64,000 nt of DNA from BOG-1184 sp049514575 (GCA_049514575.1 JBEKUX010000007.1:1-64000); one strand, 5' to 3'; shown: positions 15,974 through 25,311, counted from the first letter of the stretch. A program made the numbers and translations. The notes: generated by a model not told the origin, from the letters alone.

Positions 15974-16978
15974 TTATATCCCCATCACTGACGGCTCTTT
16001 TTCCACTGCTGGCGACTTCGACAAAAAGTCTTTAGCTCGAACTTTTATTGTCGTAAGATCAGGTGCGGATTGTACTTTTCTAAATAGCTCGTGCCCGTAA
16101 ATGAAATTGCGGGCAAAATACGCGGTAAACTCTTTAATGCGACCGATGGCTTTTTCCGGCCGGAAATCCTCACAGGTGTATTCGTAAAAACGGGTCCAGA
16201 CATCAAGGTAGCCGATGGGAACCGAATCTCCTGAGAATTCCCGGAAAATCCACGGCTTGACAGCCGCCATTCTTCCGATCATGAGGCCGGCACAGCCGCC
16301 AGCAGACAAGAGATCGAGCGCAGGTGCAGTTGCGGCAACGATGTCGCCGTTTGCGATGAGCGGAAGCTTTGTCAGGCCGGCGATCCACGGAAAAAGTTCC
16401 CATCGCGCCTTTCTCTTAAGCTTTTCATCGGAAAAACGCGGGTGAACGGTGATCGCATCAACCCCGCACTCCCCTATGATTTTCAGTCGATTAATAAATG
16501 TTTCCTGCCACTTGTCGGTCCGCTTGCCAAGCCGGCATTTGACCGTCAATATTCCTTTCCAGTGTTTCCGGACTTCGCCGAGCACGCTGCGCAGCTTTTC
16601 ACGGTCGTCAAAAAGCTCGATGCCGCCGCCGCTTTTCCTGATCTCCGGCGCCGGGCATCCGAGATTGACGTCAATACCAAAGGGTTCGAGAAAGGAAAGT
16701 TTTTCGATCACCTCCCCGATCTCTTCAGAGCCGGTGAGCCGAAGCTGGTAAAATACACGGCCCTCGCAAGCCCGTTTTTTTGTAAAGGGGGAAACCGCAA
16801 TGTTTTCGGAAACCAGCGCCCGGGCTGAAAGCATTTCGGTGAATAACGCACCGTAACCGCCGAAATCGGCTGTAAGCCTTCTATACGCGCTGTGCGTGAC
16901 GCCGGCCATGGGGGCACAGAAAAGCGGCGGGAGAATATCGCTGCCGCTTAAATGGAGGCTGTTTCCGAGCGGTGTCAC
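15974..16978 (-). CDS. dus: tRNA-dihydrouridine synthase
   Basis: This 334-residue flavin enzyme reduces uridine to dihydrouridine in tRNA. It shows FCAPMAGVTHSAYR, QLRLTGSEE, DVNLGCPAPEIRKSGGGIEL, VKCRLGK, ITVHPRFSDEKLKRKARW, PLIANGDI and GLMIGRMAAVKPWIF. The catalytic Cys is in NLGCPAP. The GTG start shares one base with the stop codon of the upstream gene (TAGTG), implying coupling to that gene and dedA. Confidence 0.92.
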   Translation of the reverse strand: MTPLGNSLHLSGSDILPPLFCAPMAGVTHSAYRRLTADFGGYGALFTEMLSARALVSENIAVSPFTKKRACEGRVFYQLRLTGSEEIGEVIEKLSFLEPFGIDVNLGCPAPEIRKSGGGIELFDDREKLRSVLGEVRKHWKGILTVKCRLGKRTDKWQETFINRLKIIGECGVDAITVHPRFSDEKLKRKARWELFPWIAGLTKLPLIANGDIVAATAPALDLLSAGGCAGLMIGRMAAVKPWIFREFSGDSVPIGYLDVWTRFYEYTCEDFRPEKAIGRIKEFTAYFARNFIYGHELFRKVQSAPDLTTIKVRAKDFLSKSPAVEKEPSVMGI

Positions 16979-17856
16979 TATTGGAAAATAGTTCTGGCAA
17001 TAATGCCGAAAATGCCGTAAACGGGCGCTGCAATCAATACCCCAATGAACAGTTCGCTTGAAAGGTCGCGCGCCGGATCGTATTCACGGTTATTCAGCAA
17101 TGCCTTTTCGAGGCTGCGGTTGCAGCGGATATCGGCTATGCTGTACACCAGAAGCGGCAGCGGCAGTCCGATTCCCGCCCAGATGATAAGCGGAATTTCC
17201 CCCATTCCCCAGATGAACGAAGAGACAAAAGAGTTGAAAAACACCATAGCTATAGTGGCCGCGACGAGCGGCCAAAAGGCCGTCTTTGCGCGCCCGTTCC
17301 ACGATTCGCTCACTTTACCCATAGTAACCATGGCGCGCAGGAACGCCTCGCTGCACAGTTCGCCTTTGCCGGACCGCTCCAGTCCCTTCCGTATCCCGGC
17401 TCCGAGCCTGCCGAAATCGGTAATTGTTGACGGCAGGGAAATCCTGCCGCGCTGCGTTGTGATCTCAACGACCCCTTTCATAAAAGGGATCTTCCTGCAC
17501 CGCACCCGCGTGATGTCGCGCCACGCTGCAAACAGCCTCCGGTAGGAATCGCGGCGCGCTATGCCCTCGGCCGACACGGTAAAACACACTTTGTCAAGTT
17601 CTCGCCTGCCCAGACGCCCGAGCAGCACAAGGAACAGAAACGTAGCGGTCAGATACGCCGTTGCCCGTACCATAGGTCCGTAGAGAAACCCATCGGCGAT
17701 GTAGAAGAGAACGAGAGGAACCCATACTACGAGTATGAGGCCGATTAAAAAGACGGCCGAAAAAGATGACATGATATAAAAATTAGGGTAGAAATGGAAT
17801 TCCTCCGGCGTAAAGGTTTCAATGACCGCGTATTCTCCACGGCTGGCGTCTGTCAT
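16978..17856 (-). CDS. Membrane protein with PH-like domain, unknown
   Basis: This protein of about 292 residues has hydrophobic segments near residues 25-50 and 65-85. A soluble beta-rich part follows (FTVSAEGIARRDSYRRLFAAWRD... RGRISLP), like bacterial PH (YdbT/DUF304-type) modules. Three more membrane helices follow. The start at 17856 overlaps the dedA stop by four bases (ATGA) and is preferred to the longer frame. I do not recognise a named family; the PH-like reading is tentative. It sits between dedA and dus. Confidence 0.6.
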   Translation of the reverse strand: MTDASRGEYAVIETFTPEEFHFYPNFYIMSSFSAVFLIGLILVVWVPLVLFYIADGFLYGPMVRATAYLTATFLFLVLLGRLGRRELDKVCFTVSAEGIARRDSYRRLFAAWRDITRVRCRKIPFMKGVVEITTQRGRISLPSTITDFGRLGAGIRKGLERSGKGELCSEAFLRAMVTMGKVSESWNGRAKTAFWPLVAATIAMVFFNSFVSSFIWGMGEIPLIIWAGIGLPLPLLVYSIADIRCNRSLEKALLNNREYDPARDLSSELFIGVLIAAPVYGIFGIIARTIFQ

Positions 17857-18479
17857 GTCCCCAGGTCCTTTTTTTTCCGTCCGGTGCATATTGGCAGCCA
17901 TCCGAATTTTCTCGATGCAAAATATACGGCGACGAGACACACTAAGGCTATGAGCACTCCCCAACCGATTTCATCGATGATGTCTTTCACGAACGGCAAA
18001 TGCCGGCCGAATTTGTACCCCACAAAACTCACCGCGGCCGCCCAGGCGATACTGCCAATGGCATTGTAAAAAAGAAACCGCGGAAAGCGCATACGCGAAA
18101 CGCCGGCCATAAGCGCAGTCAGAACTCGCAAATAGGACACACTCCGGCCGAAAAAAACGGCTTTGCCGCCGTGCTTGGTAAAAAAAATCTCAACTTTCTC
18201 AATATGTTCTTTTTTAAACCAGAGCCTTCCCGAAAGACGTTCAAGAAGAACCCTGCCGCCGCACCTGCCGATCCAGTAGCCGATTATACCACCAACGATT
18301 GCGCCCGCAGCAGCGACCAAGAACACAAGCCAGACACTGAATCCCTTGCCTGCCCCGGCAGCTCCGGCCGCGACGAGCACGGCTGTCTCTCCGGGTAAGG
18401 GCACACCTGCGCTTTCTCCCATTATTAAAAGAAAAACGAGCGGGTAGCCGATGGAATGGATAAGTACTTCAAGTGACAT
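17853..18479 (-). CDS. DedA family membrane protein (SNARE-associated/VTT domain)
   Basis: This 208-residue protein shows the DedA core GESAGVPLPGETAVLVAAGAAG, GGIIGYWIGRCGGR, FFGRSVSYLRVLTALMAGVSRMRFPRF and the following GSIAWA. DedA proteins act as lipid carrier or undecaprenyl-phosphate flippases and support membrane integrity. There are about five membrane segments. It heads a coupled minus-strand operon with the PH-like protein and dus. Family A repeats lie immediately upstream. Confidence 0.88.
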   Translation of the reverse strand: MSLEVLIHSIGYPLVFLLIMGESAGVPLPGETAVLVAAGAAGAGKGFSVWLVFLVAAAGAIVGGIIGYWIGRCGGRVLLERLSGRLWFKKEHIEKVEIFFTKHGGKAVFFGRSVSYLRVLTALMAGVSRMRFPRFLFYNAIGSIAWAAAVSFVGYKFGRHLPFVKDIIDEIGWGVLIALVCLVAVYFASRKFGWLPICTGRKKKDLGT

Positions 18480-18523
18480 GGTAAATTATTCCAAGTTCTT
18501 ATAATAATTCGTCTTTTGCAATA

Positions 18524-18607
18524 AATATTTTTTGGCTAAAGGCCCCGGTATGGGTATCGGGTGGGCACCAATGTTACAAAACCGGACATCGTTTGACCCG
18601 TACCCCC
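18524..18607 (-). repeat. Dispersed intergenic repeat, family A copy 2 (inverted)
   Basis: Read on the minus strand, this gives GGGGGTACGGGTCAAACGA, then GTGCCCACCC, then CCTTTAGCCAAAAA. The order matches the copies at 79-166 and 60790-60877. With copy 3 it forms an oppositely oriented pair whose tails point outwards. The 386-bp gap between dedA and the dehydrogenase is otherwise AT-rich and contains no gene. Confidence 0.6.
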
Positions 18608-18674
18608 AAATTTCTGTGGAATTAAAAATACAAAGCAAAAAAAGTTTAATAGAACATGTTTGAATTTGACGATG

Positions 18675-18770
18675 TTTGTGGGTGGGGGTAAAGAGTGCTC
18701 AAAACTTCAACGGGTGGGGCCCACCCCCTACCCCGCATAAAGCCTTTAGCCAAAGAAAATTATTTTTTAT
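18675..18770 (+). repeat. Dispersed intergenic repeat, family A copy 3
   Basis: GTGGGTGGGGGTAAAG is followed by GGGTGGGGCCCACCCCC and then the tail CCTTTAGCCAAAGAAA. The central part (GTGGGGCCCAC) is itself a perfect palindrome. The tail is nearly identical to that of the copy at 60790-60877. Confidence 0.6.
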
Positions 18771-18865
18771 TTATTGTACGAGAATCCCATACTTGCCTTA
18801 TAAAGCTTAAAATACGGATTGGTCGCAATATATTCAAAAGGAAAAACTTTTCAAGGACAGTTTTT

Positions 18866-19822
18866 ATGAAATCATTATTCTGTAATAATGGAATTTTGTC
18901 ACTCCAAGAGTGTGAAAAACCTCTACGACACGCCGGCGAAGTTCTGATCCGGGTCTGTCGCGCCGGAATCTGTTCAACCGATCTGGAGATTATCAAAGGC
19001 TATGTCCCGGGCTTCAGCGGAATTCTCGGCCACGAATTCTTCGGGTATGTCGAGGAAGCCGACAATGCGAAGCATATCGGGAAACGGGTGACCGCAGAGA
19101 TCAACTGCGGATGCGAAAAGTGCGGCTATTGCCGTTCAGGTCTTCAACGACACTGCCCGAACCGCACCGTGCTCGGCATAATGAAAAAGGATGGCGCGTT
19201 TGCGGAATACATTGCGGTACCCAACGAAAATGTAATTCTTATCCCGGATGAAATATCGGAAACGTCGGCATTGTTCATCGAGCCGCTTGCCGCCGCTCTT
19301 GAAATCATGGAACAGCATCCGGTCAGCCCGGATCAAACGGTACTACTTGTCGGCGACGGCAGGCTCGCGCAGTTAATCGGCTGTGTTTTTCTCTCACAGG
19401 GCATCCCGCTTTCGGCCGTGGGAAAGCATGCGGCCAAACTCGGTCTTCTGAAACAGCTCGGCGCAAAAACGTTCCTGCTTGATGATTTTACTCCCTCCCC
19501 TTTCGACATTGTCATCGAAGCGTCGGGCAAACCTTCGGGGTTCGAACTGGCTCTGGCGTGCGTCAAGCCGCGCGGAACGATCGTGCTCAAAAGCACCTAT
19601 GCGGAAAGTTTTGCGCTCAACCCTTCCCCGATTGTGGTGAATGAAATCACGATTATCGGCTCGCGCTGCGGCAGGTTCAGCGAGGCAATACGGTTCCTGC
19701 TGAAATTCAAGCCGGATCTTTCTTACCTGATCAGCGCCCGCTATCCCTTTTCAAAAGCCCTGGAGGCTTTTGAAAAGGCAAAGGGAAAAGACGTGCTGAA
19801 AGTTGTACTGGAGATGCAATGA
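18866..19822 (+). CDS. Zinc-dependent alcohol dehydrogenase (MDR superfamily)
   Basis: This 318-residue protein has the catalytic zinc site (CRAGICSTDLEI, GHEFFG) and the structural zinc loop CGCEKCGYCRSGLQRHC. A nucleotide-binding region (LLVGDGRLAQLIGC) follows. The start at 18866 is supported by AAGGACAG eight bases upstream; the open frame extends 57 codons further into the repeat region. The substrate is unknown; the sequence looks like threonine- or sorbitol-dehydrogenase-like MDR enzymes. The gene is monocistronic and convergent with the helicase gene. Confidence 0.82.
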   Translation: MKSLFCNNGILSLQECEKPLRHAGEVLIRVCRAGICSTDLEIIKGYVPGFSGILGHEFFGYVEEADNAKHIGKRVTAEINCGCEKCGYCRSGLQRHCPNRTVLGIMKKDGAFAEYIAVPNENVILIPDEISETSALFIEPLAAALEIMEQHPVSPDQTVLLVGDGRLAQLIGCVFLSQGIPLSAVGKHAAKLGLLKQLGAKTFLLDDFTPSPFDIVIEASGKPSGFELALACVKPRGTIVLKSTYAESFALNPSPIVVNEITIIGSRCGRFSEAIRFLLKFKPDLSYLISARYPFSKALEAFEKAKGKDVLKVVLEMQ

Positions 19823-19950
19823 AAAATGAATATCCGAGGATTCTTTGCTCTCAGGAGTTACTGAAGATTGCCTCGCGCTCTGGGGACCCCCGGCCTGCGG
19901 CCACCCCCTATGTCCGCTCGACAACCTCGATAACTCCTGAAAATACTAAA

Positions 19951-21876
19951 CTACCCTACTTCCAACTCCGTCTGGGCATCCACCACATCACGGTTGATAA
20001 GCAGGAGCGCTTCGTGCATTCGATCGGCAATCACCGGATCAGGAATCCGGTCGCGCAGGGTGCGCAAAAGCTGGATGGTCATACGTAAAAGGCGGACCAG
20101 GTCGCCTTCGGGTACTCCGAACGCGAGAAGCTCCTTCAGCGTGCAGCCCATGGCCCAGGCGTAGACCGGTGCCGCGAGTGAAAAGTCCATCTCTCTGATG
20201 GGCATCGCAATCTGGTGGCGGATTTCCTTTGTCCGCAGCCGGTGGATCACCCTTTCGGCATCGAATTTGAGGCGCACCGATGACGGCTTCATCGCCCGTG
20301 CACGGCGGGAATCTTCGGTAACGATCGCTGCAAGCACGACCGGCAGCTGCTGTATGGTACACTCGTCAAAGCTGCGGGCATAGTAGAGCTCCGCGGTCTG
20401 TATCTCATAGCCGCTCACGGCAGCCGCCAATTTTCCTTTTTCCGTAAGCGTTATGCCGTCAAGAAAGCCATCAGCCTGCAGGAACGCGATCCGGTTCTTG
20501 ATCTGCTCTTCCTCTTTCTGATACTGCTTCGTGAGCGCATAGAAACCGCTTTTGAAATTGTGCAGGCTGCGCCGGAAAATTTCGAAAGATCCTTCACCGT
20601 AGCGGCTGTACAGGTTAAGGATCGTGGAATAGGAGGCGTAAAAACGGCTGAAGATCCGTTCGTTGCTCCCGTACAGGAGCCGTTCGATGTGTTTCGGGTC
20701 GGTCGCCTCAGGGATCACCTGCGAATACACGTAGCCCTCTTCGTCCATACCCCGCCTGCCGGCGCGGCCGGCCATCTGGTTGTATTCTCTTGTCATAAGG
20801 TAATTGAACTGCACGCCGTCAAATTTTTCGAGTTCATCAAAGATCACGGCGCTCGCCGGCATGTTGATCCCGAGCGCGAACGTCTCGGTGCAGAAGAGCA
20901 GTTTGATGAGGCCGGCAGTAAACAGCCGCTCGACGATTTCCTTGGCAGCCGGCAGTATTCCCGCATGATGAAACGCGCACCCGGCCTCCCACAGGGAGCG
21001 CAGGTAGCCGATCCTTTCGTACCCCTGCAGATGGTACTGGGCCGCAAGGTCGTCGACCATGGCGCGCACACGCTCCTTTTCGGAGAAGCTGAGAAGATTG
21101 AGCCGGTGGTGGATCTCCGCGTTCCGCTCGCATGCCCTCCGGTTGAAACAGAAATAAAGCACCGGTACCTGCCCCTGCCGCAGCACCAGATCCACGATCT
21201 GACGCGACGATGGCTTGTGCTGTAAAAACCTTTTCCGATCATTCGGATTGCTCCGGTATTTGCGCCTGATTCCCTTGAGCGTGATCATCCCGAATTTAGG
21301 ATGATAGAATGCGTGGCGGAGCGGTACGGGCCGGTGCGTCTCTTCGATTACCGTAAACGGCACCCGGCGGACCGTACCCATCCACGTGGCGAGTTCGCGG
21401 ATGTTGGGGACCGTGGCGCTCAGGCACATGAACCGGATCTCCTGCGGCGCCAGAATGATGCTCTCCTCCCAGACCGTTCCTCGTTCCGGATCGTCAAGAT
21501 AGTGGATCTCGTCGAAGATCGCGTAGTAAACATCGACCAGGCGCGGCGAGTTTTCGAGGATGAGGTTCCGGAAAATTTCTGTGGTCATGATGAGGAGACG
21601 GGCGTCCGGGTTGATGGTGACGTCGCCGGTCTGGATGCCGACCACGTCGTCGCCGAACCGTTTGCGGAAATCCCGGTATTTCTGGTTCGACAGCGCCTTG
21701 ATCGGAGCGGTGTAGACCACCCGCTTCCCCAGCCGCATGGAAACGTCGACGGCATATTCGGCGAGGAGCGTCTTGCCGCAGCCGGTCGGCGCGGCGACGA
21801 TAAGTGACTCTCCCTTATCAACAGCCGTGAACGCTTCCTGCTGAAACGGATCGAGGTCGAAATTCAGGTACTGCAC
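19951..21876 (-). CDS. Ski2/Mtr4-like DEAD/DEAH-box RNA helicase
   Basis: This 641-residue superfamily 2 helicase has motif I APTGCGKTLLAEYAV, Ia YTAPIKALSNQKYRDF, II DEIHYLDD, III LSATVPN, V FCTETFALGINMPA and VI QMAGRAGRRGMDEEG. A C-terminal DSHCT-like region follows, with MPIREMDFSLAAPVYAWAMG. Bacterial members are presumed to unwind structured RNA. The family occurs in only some bacterial phyla, which is mildly informative about origin. The gene stands alone, convergent with the dehydrogenase gene. Confidence 0.88.
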   Translation of the reverse strand: MQYLNFDLDPFQQEAFTAVDKGESLIVAAPTGCGKTLLAEYAVDVSMRLGKRVVYTAPIKALSNQKYRDFRKRFGDDVVGIQTGDVTINPDARLLIMTTEIFRNLILENSPRLVDVYYAIFDEIHYLDDPERGTVWEESIILAPQEIRFMCLSATVPNIRELATWMGTVRRVPFTVIEETHRPVPLRHAFYHPKFGMITLKGIRRKYRSNPNDRKRFLQHKPSSRQIVDLVLRQGQVPVLYFCFNRRACERNAEIHHRLNLLSFSEKERVRAMVDDLAAQYHLQGYERIGYLRSLWEAGCAFHHAGILPAAKEIVERLFTAGLIKLLFCTETFALGINMPASAVIFDELEKFDGVQFNYLMTREYNQMAGRAGRRGMDEEGYVYSQVIPEATDPKHIERLLYGSNERIFSRFYASYSTILNLYSRYGEGSFEIFRRSLHNFKSGFYALTKQYQKEEEQIKNRIAFLQADGFLDGITLTEKGKLAAAVSGYEIQTAELYYARSFDECTIQQLPVVLAAIVTEDSRRARAMKPSSVRLKFDAERVIHRLRTKEIRHQIAMPIREMDFSLAAPVYAWAMGCTLKELLAFGVPEGDLVRLLRMTIQLLRTLRDRIPDPVIADRMHEALLLINRDVVDAQTELEVG

Positions 21877-21971
21877 GATGGGTCTTTTTCTATGTGCGGT
21901 TGCTTTTATCCACGGGGATACATAGTTTTAAACGTGCTTAATATACTATTATTCAACGCAAGGAGCCTCGA

Positions 21972-22532
21972 ATGAACCAGGTTATCGAGACGATTCTGAA
22001 ACGGCGGTCAGTCCGTTTTTTCAGGCCAAAGGCAATTTCCCGGCCGGACATCGAAGCGATCATCAATGCCGGCAACCACGCTCCCACGGGTTCCCAGCAA
22101 TCATGGCGGTTCGTGGTGGCCGAGAACGCCGATTTCAGGAAAAAACTCGGTGATCTGGCGATGCCCCGCTATAAAAAATGGATGGAAAACGCCCCTGAAC
22201 CCTTCAAAACGCTGCGCACAAGGATCGATTCGCTGTTAAGCGATCCCGTGTATTATTCAGCTCCGGCGATCATTTTTGTCATAGGAAAAAGCAAGACTGC
22301 CGACTCTGATTGTCCGATGGTCTGCGAGAACATGATGCTTGCCGCGACCTCGCTCGGCATAGGCAGCTGCTGGGTATTTTTCGGCCAGCTAGTCCAAGAT
22401 GAACCAACGGTGAAGGCCGCACTCGAACTGCAGGAAGGGGAAAAGATTTACGGTCCGATTGTGTTCGGCTATGCAGAAGACAAACTGCCGGAGCGCGCTC
22501 CCAAGAAAGCCCCGGCAGTAAAATGGATATAA
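21972..22532 (+). CDS. Nitroreductase family protein
   Basis: This 186-residue FMN-dependent oxidoreductase shows IETILKRRSVRFFRPKAIS, the NAGNHAPTGSQQSWRFVV FMN-binding stretch and ENMMLAATSLGIGSCWV. It uses NAD(P)H to reduce quinones, nitro compounds or similar; the physiological substrate is unknown. AAGGAGCC precedes the ATG. It is divergent from the helicase gene. Confidence 0.88.
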   Translation: MNQVIETILKRRSVRFFRPKAISRPDIEAIINAGNHAPTGSQQSWRFVVAENADFRKKLGDLAMPRYKKWMENAPEPFKTLRTRIDSLLSDPVYYSAPAIIFVIGKSKTADSDCPMVCENMMLAATSLGIGSCWVFFGQLVQDEPTVKAALELQEGEKIYGPIVFGYAEDKLPERAPKKAPAVKWI

Positions 22533-22571
22533 TATGCCTCCGGCAGCGATTTCCAACCTTTGTTGCTCCGG

Positions 22572-23357
22572 CTAAGTCTTATCTCCCTTACCGCCATCGC
22601 CCTTCTTGAAGAATGTTGATAGCAGGTCAATGGGTATGGGCAGAAATGTAATGGTGCTGTGTTCGGCAGAAATCTCGCGCATGGTCTGCAGGTAGCGCAG
22701 TTGCAGTGCCATGGGCTGGGCCGCGATCATGGTGCCGGCCTGTACGAGTTTTTCCGCTGCCTGGAATTCGCCTTCGGAGTTGATGATCTTGGCGCGGCGT
22801 TCACGTTCGCTTTCCGCCTGTCCGGCCATGGCGCGTTTCATGGTGTCGGGCAGCACCACGTCCTTGACCTCGACGGTCGTGACCTTTATCCCCCACGGTT
22901 CGGTGTGCTTGTCGATGATCTCCTGGAGACGTTGATTGATTTTTTCGCGTTGCGCAAGCAATTCGTCGAGCTCGGCCTGGCCGATCACGCTCCGCAGCGT
23001 GGTCTGGGCGATGAGCGAAGTGGCCTTAAAGAAGTTTTCCACTTTAATAATGGCCGACTCGGAATCTAAAACACGGAAATAGACCACGGCATCCACGCTG
23101 ACCGGCACATTGTCGCGAGTCATCATCTCCTGCTTCGGCACATCGATGGTGATCACCCGCAGGTCAACCTTGACCATCCGGTCCACGATCGGAATGAGCA
23201 GAATAAGCCCCGGCCCCTTGGCGCGCAGAAGTTTTCCCAGCCGGAAAATCACGCCGCGCTCGTACTCGCGCAGTATACGGACCATCTGCGGCAGCACGAT
23301 AATGATCAAAATGGCGATTGGGATCGCCCACGACAGCAGTTTAGACAGCGCTTCCAT
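22572..23357 (-). CDS. SPFH/stomatin-like membrane protein (slipin)
   Basis: This 261-residue protein has one N-terminal membrane helix and a band-7 domain: REYERGVIFRLGKL, GPGLILLIPIVDRM, TIDVPKQEMMTRDNVPVSVD and AMAGQAESERERRAKII. Slipins oligomerise into membrane scaffolds and are usually paired with an NfeD protease, as here (the nfeD stop is five bases upstream of its start). The pair may control membrane-protein quality or fluidity. Confidence 0.9.
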   Translation of the reverse strand: MEALSKLLSWAIPIAILIIIVLPQMVRILREYERGVIFRLGKLLRAKGPGLILLIPIVDRMVKVDLRVITIDVPKQEMMTRDNVPVSVDAVVYFRVLDSESAIIKVENFFKATSLIAQTTLRSVIGQAELDELLAQREKINQRLQEIIDKHTEPWGIKVTTVEVKDVVLPDTMKRAMAGQAESERERRAKIINSEGEFQAAEKLVQAGTMIAAQPMALQLRYLQTMREISAEHSTITFLPIPIDLLSTFFKKGDGGKGDKT

Positions 23358-23362
23358 AGTTT

Positions 23363-24658
23363 TTACTCCTTTGTTGTTGGTTTTACTTTCAGGGTCAGGC
23401 CACGCACTGCAACGATCTCGACTGATTTCCCTTCGTCAATCGGCACATCACTGACCGCGTTCCAGTACTCCCCTTCCACAAAAATCTTGCCGGACTCCGC
23501 AGTGACCGGCGAAAGCGCTACGGCTGTTTTTCCTGTCAGCGATTCCTTTCCGGTCCTGACAGGCAGAAACTGCGCCCGCAGCCCTGCACCGAAAACATAG
23601 ACGAAGAAAGCGGCAGAGACGATCGTCGCAGGAATAATCAATGCCAGCGACAGATGGAACGCCGACCCAGCCGTATTGAACAGCATTATGGAGCCGAACA
23701 GAAACGAAATGATCCCGCCCCCGGTCAGCACCCCGTGGGTCGGAGCAAAAATATCGGCAATGAAAAGAATGACGGCAAGCACGATCAGCGCGACGCCGGT
23801 TGCGTTGACCGGAAGCACCGATGCCATGAAAAGTGCCAGGATCAGGGCTATGCCGCCCACGACCGCCGGGAGTATCGTCCCCGGGTTGCTCAACTCGCCG
23901 ATGATCCCGTAGATGGCAAGGAGCATCAGGATATACATGACTTCCGGGCTCCAGAGCCTCTGGAAAACTTTTTCACGCGGGAGCATCGCAATTTCGCGGA
24001 TCTCCGCGGAACCCGTAGCAGGCCCAAAGGTCTTTCCGTTGATTTTCCTGCCTTCGAGCTGTTTGAGCAGATCGGGCACATCTCTGGCAATAAGGTCTAT
24101 CACCTTGATCTCGAGCGCCTTTTCCGCAGTGATCGCGGCGCTTTCACGTACCGATGCTTTTGCCCATGCCACATTGCGGTTCCGCTTGGCGGCAATGGAT
24201 TCGATGAAGCTTGAGGCGAAATTCTCAAGTTTTTTCTTCATTACGTCATCGGTCTTCTGGTTTGAACCGTCGCTTCCCATGGTCACCGGATGGGCCGCTC
24301 CGATACTTGTGCCCGGCGCCATGGCCGCCACATCAGCTGCAAGGGTGATAAAACAGCCAGCGCTCGTTGCAGTTGCTCCGGCCGGCGTGATATACACAAC
24401 CGTGGGTACTGGCGATGAAAAAAACGACTGGACGATATCTTTGGTGGAATTAAGCAGGCCGCCCGGCGTGTCGAGCTGGATGACCAGACAAACATCTCCC
24501 TCCGCTTCCGCCTGTTTGATTGCGCGCTGGATGTAGCTCGCGGTGATCGGTCCGATTGCGCCGGAAATTTTAATCAGCGCCGCATGCTCGGCAGCTTCCG
24601 CCGAGGAAGCAAAAAAGATCGCTCCGGCCGCGGCCAGGCATATAATTCTTTTTTTCAC
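23363..24658 (-). CDS. NfeD1b-type membrane serine protease (ClpP-class)
   Basis: This 431-residue protein has a signal peptide (to about residue 22), a ClpP/SppA-like protease domain with catalytic Ser in GATATSAGCFITLAAD and a lysine in the following helix (AAKRNRNVAWAK). Membrane helices from about 235 to 375 and a C-terminal NfeD OB-fold (ALSPVTAESGKIFVEGEYW) complete it. Family members cleave the C-terminal region of the partner stomatin. It lies between a coiled secreted protein and the slipin gene in one operon. Confidence 0.9.
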   Translation of the reverse strand: MKKRIICLAAAGAIFFASSAEAAEHAALIKISGAIGPITASYIQRAIKQAEAEGDVCLVIQLDTPGGLLNSTKDIVQSFFSSPVPTVVYITPAGATATSAGCFITLAADVAAMAPGTSIGAAHPVTMGSDGSNQKTDDVMKKKLENFASSFIESIAAKRNRNVAWAKASVRESAAITAEKALEIKVIDLIARDVPDLLKQLEGRKINGKTFGPATGSAEIREIAMLPREKVFQRLWSPEVMYILMLLAIYGIIGELSNPGTILPAVVGGIALILALFMASVLPVNATGVALIVLAVILFIADIFAPTHGVLTGGGIISFLFGSIMLFNTAGSAFHLSLALIIPATIVSAAFFVYVFGAGLRAQFLPVRTGKESLTGKTAVALSPVTAESGKIFVEGEYWNAVSDVPIDEGKSVEIVAVRGLTLKVKPTTKE

Positions 24659-24675
24659 CTATTGAATCCCTCCTG

Positions 24676-25215
24676 CTATTGATTCTGGACAGGCTCTTCC
24701 GGCTCTTTAACGCCCATTTTTTCATGCATATTAAGCTGTTCAGCCTCTGCTTTTTTCATTTCGGCATAGATCACCGTGGCCTTCATTTTAATTACCGATT
24801 TCTCCGGTACCCCTTTTTTCAATTCCGCCTGAATCCCGCTCAATTGCGCAAGCGCATTCGCATAATGGGTGTGAAGGCCTTTCAGATACCTGACGTATAT
24901 CTCATCCATTGCGATATCGGTCGCCTTTTCGAGGAGTGTCAAGTATTGGTCAGAAGAGTGTAAACTCCTCCCCATTTCGTCGGTGTGGTAAAGCGCCATA
25001 GTGTTGTATATGACCTTTTTTGACTCCAGATTGTGGAGGAGAACCTTGGTGTTCTCAATTACATTTCTGTCTGCAGAAAGAATGGCATGAATATACTCAT
25101 CGTTATCCGCCATGGCTTTTTTCCAACGCACCACTACGCTGTCATTGATTTGCGCATAAGCAGCAAAAAAAACGCACGCCGCCAGTATTAGTGCAACCCG
25201 TTGAAAACTTCTCAT
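24676..25215 (-). CDS. Secreted helical protein, unknown, first gene of the NfeD-slipin operon
   Basis: This 179-residue protein has a signal peptide (MRSFQRVALILAACVFFAAYAQ) and is otherwise largely alpha-helical and charged, with no cysteine in the mature part. The start at 25215 is set by an AAAAAGGAGG site six bases upstream; the preceding ATG at 25236 lies upstream of that site. It stands 17 bases before nfeD and about 80 bases after a sigma-54-type promoter. No family is recognised. It may be a periplasmic partner of the protease. Confidence 0.75.
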   Translation of the reverse strand: MRSFQRVALILAACVFFAAYAQINDSVVVRWKKAMADNDEYIHAILSADRNVIENTKVLLHNLESKKVIYNTMALYHTDEMGRSLHSSDQYLTLLEKATDIAMDEIYVRYLKGLHTHYANALAQLSGIQAELKKGVPEKSVIKMKATVIYAEMKKAEAEQLNMHEKMGVKEPEEPVQNQ

Positions 25216-25293
25216 ATAACGCCTCCTTTTTCTCATATTAAAAAATTACGCTTATAGTTTCAATTGGCCTTTAATATAATATATAGCGATATA

Positions 25294-25311
25294 TAGCGAA
25301 TATCGTGCCGA
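25294..25311 (-). promoter_or_regulatory. Sigma-54-type promoter upstream of the secreted protein-nfeD-slipin operon
   Basis: The minus strand reads CGGCACGATATTCGCTAT: GG, exactly ten bases, then GC. This matches the -24/-12 consensus TGGCACG-N4-TTGC closely. The -12 GC is about 80 bases upstream of the ATG at 25215. The first part (GGCACGATATT) is identical in the promoters at 45090-45107 and 53846-53862. Confidence 0.7.

Noticed and set aside
19819..20088. Plus-strand frame starting at the dehydrogenase stop
   Set aside because: Most of it is antisense to the helicase C terminus; no recognisable domain.
20560..21225. 221-codon plus-strand open frame
   Set aside because: It lies antisense inside the helicase gene and has the composition of a shadow frame.
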